From JAJAZB01 sp964244295 (lineage in GTDB: Bacteria > Bacteroidota > Bacteroidia > Cytophagales > Spirosomataceae): 64,000 nt of DNA. The notes beneath the pieces were generated by a model. That model did no database searches. It was not told the origin of the DNA and worked only from the letters and a program-made list of their open reading frames with translations. Below are positions 17,011 to 25,452 of this stretch, in pieces. The position numbers were made by a program, and so were the translations under genes. Position 1 is the first letter of the stretch. Each line of letters opens with the position of its first letter. The stretch is taken from NCBI GenBank assembly GCA_964244295.1, contig CAXTIG010000038.1, forward strand, positions 1 to 64,000, in the 5' to 3' direction.

Positions 17011-17347
17011 GAGGTGGTCCGGGTTTGCCGGACAGTCGAGTTGCTTAACTTCGCTGTCCCATGAGTACTTCTAAAAAGCCATTGCTCCCGCGCCGAAAGT
17101 ACGACGACTTCAAAAATGAAGCCGTCCGTCTGGTTACTACCGGCATGACGTTTTTAGATGGCTGGAAGATGCGTATACTGAGTTGTTTGAGCGATCCGCC
17201 GCTGCGGTACATCGAATGCTACTATAACCGAAAACGTCGACATTCATCGGAGGGCAATATCAGCCCTGAGCAGTTTGGGCAGAACTAGTACTTACCTTTA
17301 AAACAAAACGTGCACCCTGACTGTCCGGCAAACCCGGACCACCTCAA
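17009..17347 (+). mobile_element. Internally deleted IS3-family element (MITE-like, 339 bp)
   Basis: The ends are a perfect 29-bp inverted repeat (TTGAGGTGGTCCGGGTTTGC and on, 17009-17037; complement 17319-17347). Inside, one frame from 17061 to 17288 joins the start of an IS3-type OrfA (LLPRRKYDDFKNEAVRLV) to the very end of OrfB (YIECYYNRKRRHSSEGNISPEQF). The middle, with all catalytic residues, is missing. I see no clear target-site duplication. The element cannot move by itself but could be moved by a full copy elsewhere. The genes on both flanks are truncated, so a deletion accompanied or followed insertion. Confidence 0.85.
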
Positions 17348-17405
17348 CATTCTCTTTGAGGAACGTAGCACACCACACCGCTTCGACTGACCCCGATGGC
17401 ACAGT

Positions 17406-17936
17406 TTAAAGAACACTCCCACGCACGTTGTGCTTCCGCAGTTCCTGCCGCCAGCAGTCGGTCATGCCGCGCAGAGCAAACTTGGAGGCCACGTAAGCCG
17501 TGCCGCCCGCCGAGTCGTTCAAGCCCGCCGTGGAGGCCACGTTGACGATGTTCCCGTAGTTTTTTATGACAAAATGCCGCACCGATTCCCGACCCGCCAT
17601 CACGGCCCCGAGTACGTTGGTCGCCAGGAGTTCCTGCATTTTGTGAGTGTCCAGATCCACGAGCGGGGCCATGTACCCGAAGGCGGCGTTGTTGATGAGC
17701 ACGTTGTAGTCGAAGGTTTCCACGACGGTTTGCACCATGCCGCGCACCTCGTCTTCGCGGCTCACGTCGGCGTGGATAGGCAGCGCCCCGGTGTCGGCGG
17801 CGGCCCGCTGGAGGCGGTCGTAGTGTCGCCCGCAAGTGGCGACTCTGGCCCCTTTGGCGATGAGTTGGCGGGCGGTTTCAAGGCCGATGCCCGAACTACC
17901 GCCGGTGATGAGGACTTTGGCATCTTGGAGATTCAT
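17406..17936 (-). pseudogene. SDR oxidoreductase truncated at the C-terminus
   Basis: 176 aa. The Rossmann fold is complete up to the active site: cofactor motif TGGSSGIG (about 11-18), NNAA (about 87-90), Ser in VNVASTAG and the YVASK Tyr/Lys pair (about 150-154). After LRKHNV the sequence changes to GSVL and stops, about 60-70 residues short of a normal SDR, losing the substrate-binding lid. The break lies about 60 nt from the IS3 remnant, so truncation by IS-linked deletion is likely. The upstream region shares an inverted-oriented repeat (GGTAAGAAGT and GAGAGGTAAAA) with the region in front of the SDR at 19170. Confidence 0.75.
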
Positions 17937-18104
17937 GGAGGTAAGAAGTCAGCAGTGAGAGGTAAAATTTGGGCTGCGGAAAATGGCAATCCGGCGGCAT
18001 TGGCTTGTTTCTAAACGCACGTTTGGCAAACTTGCCTCTTTTGGTCGGAAGCCCGATGCGAAGCTAATCCGCAAACCGCATTCCTCCACGCCCCGAAGCT
18101 CCCC

Positions 18105-19142
18105 ATGCCCGTTATCGAAACCTCCGCCTACCGTGCCCCCCGCCTGCTGCGCGACGGGCATCTTTCCACCCTGCTGCCCAGCGTGGCCCGCCGGGTGCGG
18201 GGCGTGACGTACGTCCGCGAACGCCTCGACCTGCCCGACGGGGACTTCGTTGATTTGGACTGGAGCTACGCAAAAGTGGGCAGTTTTCAGTGGGCAGTTG
18301 GCAAAAAAGAAACCCCGATTTCCTGCCAACTGCCCACTGGAAACTGCCCACTGGTTATCCTCACCCACGGCTACCTCGGCAACAGCACCCGGCCCTACAT
18401 GCTCGGCGCGGCGAAAGCCTTCAACGCGGCAGGTTACGATGCCCTGGCCTGGAGCCACCGGGGCCTGAGCGGCGAGTTGAACCGCCTGCCCAAACTCACC
18501 ACCCACGGCAGCACCGAGGAACTGGCGGCCATCGTGCCCCACGCCCTCGCCAAAGGCTACACCCGCCTCGCGCTGGTCGGATTCAGCAAGGGCGGCAACA
18601 TGACCCTCAAGTACGCGGGCGAGTTGGGCCCCAACCTCCCGCCCGAAGTGCAGGCGGTGGTGGCGATTTCGGTGCCCGCCGACATGGTGGGCAGCGTCGG
18701 GGCCTTTCGGGGCTCGTTTTACGAGCGGCATTTTTCGCGGAAAATGCAACGGTTCATCGCCTTCCGGCAACCGCTTTTCAGCCCCGGCGATTTTCCGGAC
18801 GTGGCCCGCCTGCGCTCGCTCGACGACCTCACCACGCACTACGTGGCGCCCATCATGGGTTTCAGCGGCCACCGTGCGTACTACGAACAAACCAGTAGTT
18901 TGCCGGTTCTCCACCACATCCGCGTCCCAACGCTGATTCTCAACGCCCAGAACGACCCGGTGCTTTCCGAAAGCTGCTCACCCCGCGACCTGGCCCGGAA
19001 CTCCGACTTTCTTTTCCTCGAAACCCCTACCTTCGGCGGCCACTGCGGTTTTTACGAAAAATCGCCCGACGACCTCTACTGGATGGACCGCCGGGCGGTG
19101 GAATTCGTAGTAAGCAGTGGCAGTAAGCAGTTTTACCTCTAA
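18105..19142 (+). CDS. YheT-type alpha/beta hydrolase with in-frame repeat insertion
   Basis: 345 aa. This family (YheT / EMB8 / ABHD1-3) contains cytoplasmic or membrane-associated esterases. The oxyanion region is in ILTHGYLGNS, the nucleophile elbow in VGFSKGGNM (Ser), the acid in LILNAQNDPVL and the His in TFGGHCGF, so the triad is complete. Between the strand VDLDWSYAK and ILTHGY the protein carries about 26 extra residues encoded by an inverted-repeat element (18275-18352), inserted in frame. The last residues (VVSSGSKQFYL) also come from repeat-like DNA. The fold probably tolerates the insert, as it lies in a surface loop before the first core strand. Confidence 0.82.
   Translation: MPVIETSAYRAPRLLRDGHLSTLLPSVARRVRGVTYVRERLDLPDGDFVDLDWSYAKVGSFQWAVGKKETPISCQLPTGNCPLVILTHGYLGNSTRPYMLGAAKAFNAAGYDALAWSHRGLSGELNRLPKLTTHGSTEELAAIVPHALAKGYTRLALVGFSKGGNMTLKYAGELGPNLPPEVQAVVAISVPADMVGSVGAFRGSFYERHFSRKMQRFIAFRQPLFSPGDFPDVARLRSLDDLTTHYVAPIMGFSGHRAYYEQTSSLPVLHHIRVPTLILNAQNDPVLSESCSPRDLARNSDFLFLETPTFGGHCGFYEKSPDDLYWMDRRAVEFVVSSGSKQFYL
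18275..18352. repeat. Inverted-repeat element inside a coding sequence (78 bp, in frame)
   Basis: 29-nt arms at 18275-18303 and 18324-18352 pair with one mismatch. Each arm holds two copies of the word AGTGGGCAGTT or a close variant. The element is exactly 78 bp (26 codons) and adds no stop codon in the hydrolase frame. Confidence 0.85.
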
Positions 19143-19169
19143 CCTCTCACTTTTCACTTCTTACCTACC

Positions 19170-19994
19170 ATGTCTTTCCAAGGAAAAACCGTCTTCATCA
19201 CCGGCGCGAGCCGGGGCATCGGCCACGCCATCGGCCTGCGCCTGGCCCGCGAAGGGGCCAACATCGTCGTGGCCGCCAAAACCGCCGAACCGCACCCCAA
19301 GCTACCCGGTACGATTTACACCGCCGCTGAAGACATGGAGCGGGCGGGTGGCAAGGCCCTGCCCGTACTCCTCGACGTGCGCGACGAAGCCGCCGTGCGG
19401 GCCGCTGTGCAGCAGGCCGTGGAGGCCTTCGGCGGCATCGACATCCTGGTCAACAACGCCTCGGCCATTCAACTCACCGGCACGCTCCAGACCGAGATGA
19501 AGCGCTACGATTTGATGCACCAGGTCAACGTGCGCGGCACGTTTTTGACCTCGCAGGCGTGTTTGCCGCATTTGCTCAAGGCCGAAAACCCACACGTGCT
19601 CAACCTTTCGCCGCCGCTGAACATGGAAACGCGCTGGTTTCAGAACCACGTGGCGTACACGATGGCGAAGTACGGGATGAGTCTATGCGTGCTGGGCATG
19701 GCGGGAGAATTTGCGGGGAAAGTGGCCTTCAACGCCCTCTGGCCGCGCACGGCCATTGCCACGGCGGCGGTGGAATTCGCCCTCGGCGGCGACCACATGA
19801 TGCGCCACAGCCGCAGGCCCGAAATCATGGCCGATGCGGCGTATTTTATTTTTGGAAAAGACGCTAAATCCTACACCGGCCAGTTTCTCATCGACGACGA
19901 GGTGTTGGCGGCGGAAGGCGTGACGGATTTGGAGAAGTACAAGGTCACGCCGGGGATGCCGGATGGCGAGTTGGTGGGGGATTTCTTTGTCTGA
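19170..19994 (+). CDS. SDR-family oxidoreductase, HSDL2-like
   Basis: 274 aa, full length. The cofactor motif TGASRGIG is at about 11-18. NNAS is at about 93-96, and the active-site Tyr-x-x-x-Lys is in AYTMAKYGMS (Tyr about 165, Lys about 169). The C-terminal region (NALWPRTAIATAAVEF, then RRPEIMADAAYFIF) matches the SCP2-less bacterial relatives of human HSDL2. These are thought to act on fatty-acyl or steroid-like substrates with NAD(P). The stop codon lies in the left arm of the hairpin element at 19988. It is preceded by a CT-rich repeat (CACTTCTTACC) that is also found upstream of the truncated SDR. Confidence 0.85.
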   Translation: MSFQGKTVFITGASRGIGHAIGLRLAREGANIVVAAKTAEPHPKLPGTIYTAAEDMERAGGKALPVLLDVRDEAAVRAAVQQAVEAFGGIDILVNNASAIQLTGTLQTEMKRYDLMHQVNVRGTFLTSQACLPHLLKAENPHVLNLSPPLNMETRWFQNHVAYTMAKYGMSLCVLGMAGEFAGKVAFNALWPRTAIATAAVEFALGGDHMMRHSRRPEIMADAAYFIFGKDAKSYTGQFLIDDEVLAAEGVTDLEKYKVTPGMPDGELVGDFFV

Positions 19995-20133
19995 CCGTGC
20001 GACGGACCGCCACGATTGGCCCGGATTTATGGATTTTCAGGATGGTTGATTCCCGAATTCTAATTTTGAATTTAGTCACCCTGAAAATCCATAAATCCGG
20101 GCCAATCGTGGCGGTCCGTCGCACGGTCAGACA
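19988..20133. repeat. Inverted-repeat element, 54-bp perfect arms (family E)
   Basis: Arms 19988-20041 and 20080-20133 are perfectly complementary. The outer end TGTCTGACC supplies the TGA stop of the SDR on the plus strand. By symmetry it also supplies the TGA stop of the GxxExxY gene on the minus strand. The inner part GATTGGCCCGGATTTATGGA is shared with the element at 20574. Confidence 0.92.
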
Positions 20134-20513
20134 GCCTTTGGTTTGAGCTTCGAGTTAAAAAGCCTTTTAAACTGAAGACTAACGGCCCCGAAGTTGATGA
20201 GCAGGCCGGTTTCCATCTGATACGCTTCGAGGTAGTTTTTACCCTGCGCTAAGTGCGAATTCGCTAAACTGATGATGGCTTTGAGTTCGACCATGATGGC
20301 GTTTTCAACGAAAAAATCCACCCGCCGTTCTCCAATTTGAACGCCTTCGTAAAAAATAGGCATCTCTAATTCACGGGCGAAAATTAATCGCTGGCGTTCC
20401 ATTTCGATAGCTAATGCCCGCTGGTAAATGACTTCATGAAACCCATTGCCCAGTGTACTATGCACCTTCATGGCGCAGCCGATAATGCGGCGGGTGATGT
20501 CTTCGCGTTCCAT
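20127..20513 (-). CDS. GxxExxY family protein
   Basis: 128 aa from the ATG at 20513. The signature GNGFHEVIYQRAL (G-x-x-E-x-x-Y) is near residues 21-34. The nuclease-like core follows with VDFFVENAIMVELKA (D..E-x-K, the PD-(D/E)XK pattern, about 70-84). Members are widespread in Bacteroidota and are often found near mobile DNA or repeats. A role as a Holliday-junction-like or restriction-type nuclease has been suggested but not shown. It lies between two long inverted-repeat elements (19988-20133 and 20574-20681), which is notable for a putative structure-specific nuclease. Confidence 0.82.
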   Translation of the reverse strand: MEREDITRRIIGCAMKVHSTLGNGFHEVIYQRALAIEMERQRLIFARELEMPIFYEGVQIGERRVDFFVENAIMVELKAIISLANSHLAQGKNYLEAYQMETGLLINFGAVSLQFKRLFNSKLKPKAV

Positions 20514-20573
20514 GAGGTTCAACTTTTTTCAAAAATGTCGAAAGGAGAGCGCGGCTTCGGTACCGTTCGCTAA

Positions 20574-20681
20574 GTCTGAACCGCGATTGGCCTGGATTTA
20601 AAGATTTTCAGGATGGTTGATTTCTAATTGTCGAATTTCAATCCTGAAAATCTTTAAATCCAGGCCAATCGCGGTTCAGAC
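20574..20681. repeat. Inverted-repeat element, 41-bp perfect arms (family E)
   Basis: Arms 20574-20614 and 20641-20681 are perfectly complementary. The core GATTGGCCTGGATTTAAAGA resembles that of 19988-20133, and the loops share GGTTGATT and a GAATTT word. It lies between the divergent GxxExxY and M3 peptidase genes. Confidence 0.92.
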
Positions 20682-20778
20682 AACCACCCATCAAAAACCC
20701 GCCCCATCACTCAGCCCCCCGCTTTATCTTGCTCCATTTTCCGGTCCGAACTTTTTCACCGAAACCCGTTTTTAAGCC

Positions 20779-22899
20779 ATGACCAAACCCGTACTCCTGG
20801 CGGGGGCGCTGCTGCTGACGAATGCACTGCTCGCCCAAACTTCAACCGCCCCGAAACTACCCCCGATGAACAACCCGCTTTTACAGCCCTTCACGGCTCC
20901 CTTCCAAACGCCCCCCTACGACAAAATCAAGGTCGAGCATTTCCTGCCCGCCCTACAGGAAGCCATGACGCAGGGGCGGCGTGAAATCGACGTGCTCGTC
21001 AACAACGCCGCCAAACCGACCTTTGAAAACACCATCGTGGCCCTCGAACGGGCGGGCGAGCAGTTATCGCGCATCACGCCGATTTTGTTTCACCTCAACG
21101 GGGCCGAAACCACGCCGGAAATCCAGAAAACCGTGAAGGAAGCCAGCCCGCTCCTGACCGAGTACGGCAACGACATTTCACTCAACGAGAAACTGTTCGC
21201 CCGCGTGAAAAGCGTCTGGGATGGCCGCGCCAAGCTCAAACTCGACGCCGAGGGCACGATGTTGCTCGAAAAAACCTACAAAGGTTTCGCCCGTAACGGG
21301 GCCAACCTGAACGAGGCCGACAAGGAAAAACTGCGCAGCCTGAACAAGGAGCTTTCGCAGCTTTCCATCTCGTTCAACGAACACAACCTGGCCGAAACCA
21401 ACGAATTCGCGCTCCAAATCACGGACGAGAAAGACCTCGCGGGGCTACCTGATTTCGTGCGGGAAGGGGCCAAAACCGAGGCCAAAAAACGTGGCAAAGA
21501 AGGTTGGGTTTTCACCCTGCAAGCCCCCAGCTACGGGCCGTTTTTGCAATACGCCGACAACCGGGAGTTGCGCCACAAACTCTGGCTGGCCTTCGCCAAA
21601 CGCGGTTTCAACGGCGATAAAAACGACAACCAGACCCTCATCGCCAACCTGGTGAAACTGCGCCACGAAAAGGCCACGCTGCTTGGCTACAAAACCTGGG
21701 CGGATTACGTGCTCGAAGACCGCATGGCCGAAAACCCGCAGAAAGTCCGGGAGTTTGAACTCAACGTACTCAGCTACGCCAAGCCCGCCGCCGAGCGCGA
21801 CCTGAAAGAACTGACTGCTTACGCCAAATCGCAGGGTTTCTCCGAAAACGTGTTGCAACGCTGGGATGCCGCGTACTATTCGGAGAAGTTGAAAAAGGAA
21901 AAATACGCCATCAACGACGAGGTGCTGAAACCGTATTTCAAGCTCGAAAATGTGCTCGACGGGCTGTTCCTGCTCACCACCAAACTCTACGGCCTCACGT
22001 TCAAGGAGCGCAAGGACATCCCGACCTGGCACCCGGAGGTGAAGACCTACGAAATCACCGACGAGCGGGGCCAGTTGCTCGCCATCTGGTACGGCGATTA
22101 CTTTCCGCGCCCCGGCAAGCGGGCCGGGGCCTGGAATACCGGCACGCGGGCGCAGCACTTCGAGGGCGGGCAGGACGTTCGTCCGCACGTCATCAACGTC
22201 TGCAATTTTACCCGCCCGACCGAGACCATGCCCTCGCTGCTGACTTTCCGGGAAGTGGAAACGCTCTTCCACGAGTTCGGCCACGCGCTCCACTCGATGC
22301 TCTCGCACGCGAAGTACGAAACGGTGAGCGGCACGAGCGTGGCCTGGGATTTCGTCGAACTGCCGAGCCAGTTCATGGAAAATTTCTGCCAGGAACCCGA
22401 CGTGTTGAAAATGTTTGCGAAACACTATCAGACGGGCGAGGTGATTCCGGCGGATTACATCGAGAAAATCCGGGCCTCGTCCAACTTCCTGGCGGGCATC
22501 GGCACGGCGCGGCAAGTCAACCTCGGCCTGACCGACCTGGCCTGGCACGGGCAGGCGCCCACGGGCGAGTCGGTGAGTGAGGTGGAATCGAAAGTGGCGG
22601 AGCAAACCGAAGTGTACCCGCTCGTGCCCGGCACGGCGGTGAGTCCGGCGTTTGCGCACATTTTTGCGGGCGGGTACTCGGCGGGCTACTACTCGTACCT
22701 GTGGAGCGAGGTGCTCGACGCCGACGCCTTCGACGCGTTCAAGGAAAAAGGAATTTTCAACCCCGAAGTCGCCAAATCCTTCCGCGAGAACATCCTCTCG
22801 AAGGGCGGCAGCGAAAAAGCCGAGGTGCTCTACCGGCGCTTCCGGGGCCGCGACCCCAAACCCGAAGCCATGCTGCGGCGGGCGGGGTTGGTGCAGTGA
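20779..22899 (+). CDS. dcp: M3-family zinc metallopeptidase (peptidyl-dipeptidase Dcp-like), exported
   Basis: 706 aa, typical length. A signal peptide (TKPVLLAGALLLTNALLAQ) sends it to the periplasm. The zinc motif FHEFGHALHSML has His498, Glu499 and His502, and the third ligand lies in the following helix (SGTSVAWDFVELPSQFMENF). The C-terminal FAHIFAGGYSAGYYSY segment with conserved Tyr residues is the substrate-binding loop of Dcp and oligopeptidase A. Dcp removes dipeptides from the C-termini of peptides. The symbol is used by family; peptide preference is not known. Monocistronic as far as can be seen. Confidence 0.93.
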   Translation: MTKPVLLAGALLLTNALLAQTSTAPKLPPMNNPLLQPFTAPFQTPPYDKIKVEHFLPALQEAMTQGRREIDVLVNNAAKPTFENTIVALERAGEQLSRITPILFHLNGAETTPEIQKTVKEASPLLTEYGNDISLNEKLFARVKSVWDGRAKLKLDAEGTMLLEKTYKGFARNGANLNEADKEKLRSLNKELSQLSISFNEHNLAETNEFALQITDEKDLAGLPDFVREGAKTEAKKRGKEGWVFTLQAPSYGPFLQYADNRELRHKLWLAFAKRGFNGDKNDNQTLIANLVKLRHEKATLLGYKTWADYVLEDRMAENPQKVREFELNVLSYAKPAAERDLKELTAYAKSQGFSENVLQRWDAAYYSEKLKKEKYAINDEVLKPYFKLENVLDGLFLLTTKLYGLTFKERKDIPTWHPEVKTYEITDERGQLLAIWYGDYFPRPGKRAGAWNTGTRAQHFEGGQDVRPHVINVCNFTRPTETMPSLLTFREVETLFHEFGHALHSMLSHAKYETVSGTSVAWDFVELPSQFMENFCQEPDVLKMFAKHYQTGEVIPADYIEKIRASSNFLAGIGTARQVNLGLTDLAWHGQAPTGESVSEVESKVAEQTEVYPLVPGTAVSPAFAHIFAGGYSAGYYSYLWSEVLDADAFDAFKEKGIFNPEVAKSFRENILSKGGSEKAEVLYRRFRGRDPKPEAMLRRAGLVQ

Positions 22900-23001
22900 T
22901 TGCGGATTGACTGAAGTCGAATCTGGCGATTTGGCGAACGCGGATTGCGGATTTTTGGGAAACCGTCCAGGCTTTCGGGCTTGGGCGGTTTTTTCGTAAA
23001 A

Positions 23002-24732
23002 TCAATTCTTGTTTTTTGCGTACCCGGCCGGGTCTAACCCAACGGAAACGGGCCGCACCTGCCAGGTTAGCCCGCCGCTGACGATCAGGGCCAGCTGCTG
23101 GGGCACTTTCAGAATTCCCTCCGAAACGCACCGGATGGGCAATAGACCCCGCAGGCCCGGTTGCCAGTAGTCGCCCGTGGTGAGGAGCGTTTCAAGCGAA
23201 CTCCGCTCCGGTACGGCGGGTAGCAGAAAGCCCCGCGTGGGGCTGTACAGCAGGAAAAATGCCCGCTGCTGCGGCGTCAGCGTGAGGGCAGGGGCGTAAA
23301 ATGTCAGGTATTCTTCGTCGCGCCGACTCAGTTCAATGCCCGTACCCGATCCAATCGGTGTAGCGGCGGGCGGCACGACATCGGCCAGCGTTCCCAGCGA
23401 AGGAGGGCGGTACAGCTCCGTTTGGACGGCCCGGCGGGGCGCACCGGGAAATACGTCCTGAAATTCTTTCGAGGTCGAAAGCCAGATTCCGTTTTTTTGC
23501 CAGTTGTACAAATCCGCCCGGCGTAGCTGTTGCTGGTAGCGGGCATTCTGAATTTCGCGGTGGTAGGCTTTTCCAAAAAGCAGCGCGGTCACCGGCAACG
23601 CGACCGCCAGCACCCAGGCGCGGCGGGCCGGGTAGCTGAGTAGCAGCAGGTACAACAAGGCAAAAAGCAGCAGGGAATGCACGCTGTACCGGCTACTAAA
23701 CATGGCCTCGATCCCGCCGTCTGATTTGGTTAGGGCCGCCGACAGCGCAATCACGAGCAGGTAGGCCATACCCGAACCGCAGAACGTCCGGACGGAATCG
23801 GGCAGCGGGTTAGTCGCCAACGGGATACGAAACCGTAGCCCAACAAACACCTGCCATGCGCTCCAAACAACGAAAAATACCACCCCCGCCAAGCCAAACC
23901 CCAGCGACAGCCAAGCCGACACCGAAAACGAACTCAGCGCTACCGAAAAAATGGAACCGCAGAAATACAGGGCATTGGCGAGCAGGATTGACGGGGCAGG
24001 CGGGGCGAGGTGCGTCCATCCGTGGTAAACGTTGGTGTAAAACCAATAACTACCCAGCCCACCGACCGACCAGAGGAGTAGTTTGGAATACTCCCGACGC
24101 AGGAGCAGTGCGTAGCCGCCACCGAAAAAAACGGAAAGGCCCGTTCCCGACGAGACGGAAGCCAGCATCGCCACGCCAAGCGCCAATGGAAAACGAAGCC
24201 GGGCGTTCCAGCCGACCGGCCCGCAACAGAGCAGGTACAAACTCCCCAGAATCAGGAGGTGAATGGAATAGTTTTGAATGGCCGCGAAGGCGAAGAACAG
24301 GTTTTCGCCCGTGATGGGATTGAACAGTAAAATAGAAACCGGGAGGAAGAAAAATAGCGGCACCCGAATTTTCAGGAACACCCGAAAAAGTAGCCCCGCA
24401 ACCCCAACCCAGTGCAGCAGGCCCAGCAACATCAGCCAGGTCAGGTTGAGTTGCCCGGCCACCTGCGTAAGGGCGTAACTGACCAGCCGGGGATACACAA
24501 CCTTGTGGCCGTTGATTTCGCCAAACAACAGCGCGAGGCGTTCGGAGGTACTGACCGCTTTTTCAAACGGCACTAAAAAGCCGTCGAGCAGGTAGAGGTC
24601 GTCCCAGTACGGAATGTTGCTGGTGTGCAAGACCCAGAATAAAAGCAGGCAAGCCGGTGGCAGAAGCAGCAGGAATAGCGCAACGCTGGTTTTGAGCCAA
24701 CCCCGTCGGCCCGGTTTTTCCAGAAGGGTCAT
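23002..24732 (-). CDS. Multi-pass membrane protein, glycosyltransferase-like, unknown
   Basis: 576 aa from the ATG at 24732; longer in-frame starts run into the promoter region of the Uma2 gene. About ten hydrophobic helices (for example VALFLLLLPPACLLLFWVL, LLFALLYLLLLSYPARRAW) are followed by a soluble C-terminal domain of about 170 residues. The first periplasmic loop after TM1 contains YWDD, reminiscent of the acidic motif of GT-C glycosyltransferases; that is only a resemblance. I do not recognise a named family. The polytopic layout with an extracytoplasmic tail fits enzymes or polymer-export factors that build surface glycans. No sugar genes are adjacent. Confidence 0.65.
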   Translation of the reverse strand: MTLLEKPGRRGWLKTSVALFLLLLPPACLLLFWVLHTSNIPYWDDLYLLDGFLVPFEKAVSTSERLALLFGEINGHKVVYPRLVSYALTQVAGQLNLTWLMLLGLLHWVGVAGLLFRVFLKIRVPLFFFLPVSILLFNPITGENLFFAFAAIQNYSIHLLILGSLYLLCCGPVGWNARLRFPLALGVAMLASVSSGTGLSVFFGGGYALLLRREYSKLLLWSVGGLGSYWFYTNVYHGWTHLAPPAPSILLANALYFCGSIFSVALSSFSVSAWLSLGFGLAGVVFFVVWSAWQVFVGLRFRIPLATNPLPDSVRTFCGSGMAYLLVIALSAALTKSDGGIEAMFSSRYSVHSLLLFALLYLLLLSYPARRAWVLAVALPVTALLFGKAYHREIQNARYQQQLRRADLYNWQKNGIWLSTSKEFQDVFPGAPRRAVQTELYRPPSLGTLADVVPPAATPIGSGTGIELSRRDEEYLTFYAPALTLTPQQRAFFLLYSPTRGFLLPAVPERSSLETLLTTGDYWQPGLRGLLPIRCVSEGILKVPQQLALIVSGGLTWQVRPVSVGLDPAGYAKNKN

Positions 24733-24864
24733 CGGGCGCAAGTTGGCGGATGCAGTTGGATTTCCGTCAACGAACACCCTGGTTTGTCGGGCGCGGCAGG
24801 TTCGGGGCTGAAAAACAACGGCTGCACACTTTTCGCTAACTTGCCCGGCCAATCCTCGCTGACC

Positions 24865-25443
24865 ATGACCGCGATTCCCGAAAAGAAAACCTACACCTTC
24901 GAGGAGTACCTCGCTCTGGAAGAAGCCAGCGAAAGCCGCTACGAATACTGGGACGGCGAGGTGTTTGCGATGGCCGGAACCACCCGGCGGCACAACGTGA
25001 TGGTGCAGAACCTCACTCGCTTGCTCTACCCCTTCGCCCGTAAAAATGGCTGCCAAACCTTCGCGGAAAGCGTGAAGCAGGAAATCTGGAAACGTCAGCG
25101 GTACGTCTATCCCGACGTGATTTACACCTGCGACCCCGACGACGTGGAAGCCGACGAGGGCAAATGGGTGAAAAATCCGGGTTTGCTCATCGAAGTGCTT
25201 TCCGATTCCACCCGGGGCGTTGACCTTCACACCAAGCGGCTGGCGTATTTCAACCTGATTTCGTTGCAAGCCTACGTCATTCTCGCCCAGAAGCAATGCC
25301 AGGTTGAGGTATTTGAACGCGCCAACGATTTCTGGACGTACCGGATTTTTGAAGATCTCAACGACTGCATTCGGCTGGAATCGCTCGGCATCGAATTGCG
25401 CCTGTCCGAAGTTTATGAAAATATAAAGCTGAAAACTCCCTGA
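24865..25443 (+). CDS. Uma2-family putative restriction endonuclease fold protein
   Basis: 192 aa. It starts KTYTFEEYLALEEASESRYEYWDGE, the family N-terminus. The PD-(D/E)XK-like core follows: YPDVIYTCDPDD supplies the Asp, and NPGLLIEVLSDSTRGVD supplies the E-x-L/S motif, with the helix YFNLISLQAYVILAQ. Uma2 proteins are abundant in Cyanobacteria and Bacteroidota in many copies per genome, often next to repeats, and have no proven function. The start ATG at 24865 fits the family. Divergent from the membrane protein gene at 24732 with a 130-bp promoter region, and 9 nt ahead of the YfiT gene. Confidence 0.85.
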   Translation: MTAIPEKKTYTFEEYLALEEASESRYEYWDGEVFAMAGTTRRHNVMVQNLTRLLYPFARKNGCQTFAESVKQEIWKRQRYVYPDVIYTCDPDDVEADEGKWVKNPGLLIEVLSDSTRGVDLHTKRLAYFNLISLQAYVILAQKQCQVEVFERANDFWTYRIFEDLNDCIRLESLGIELRLSEVYENIKLKTP

Positions 25444-25452
25444 TTTCTTCCC

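Noticed and set aside
24733..25296. N-terminal extension of the membrane protein gene
   Set aside because: The extension runs antisense through the Uma2 gene; the membrane protein begins naturally at 24732.
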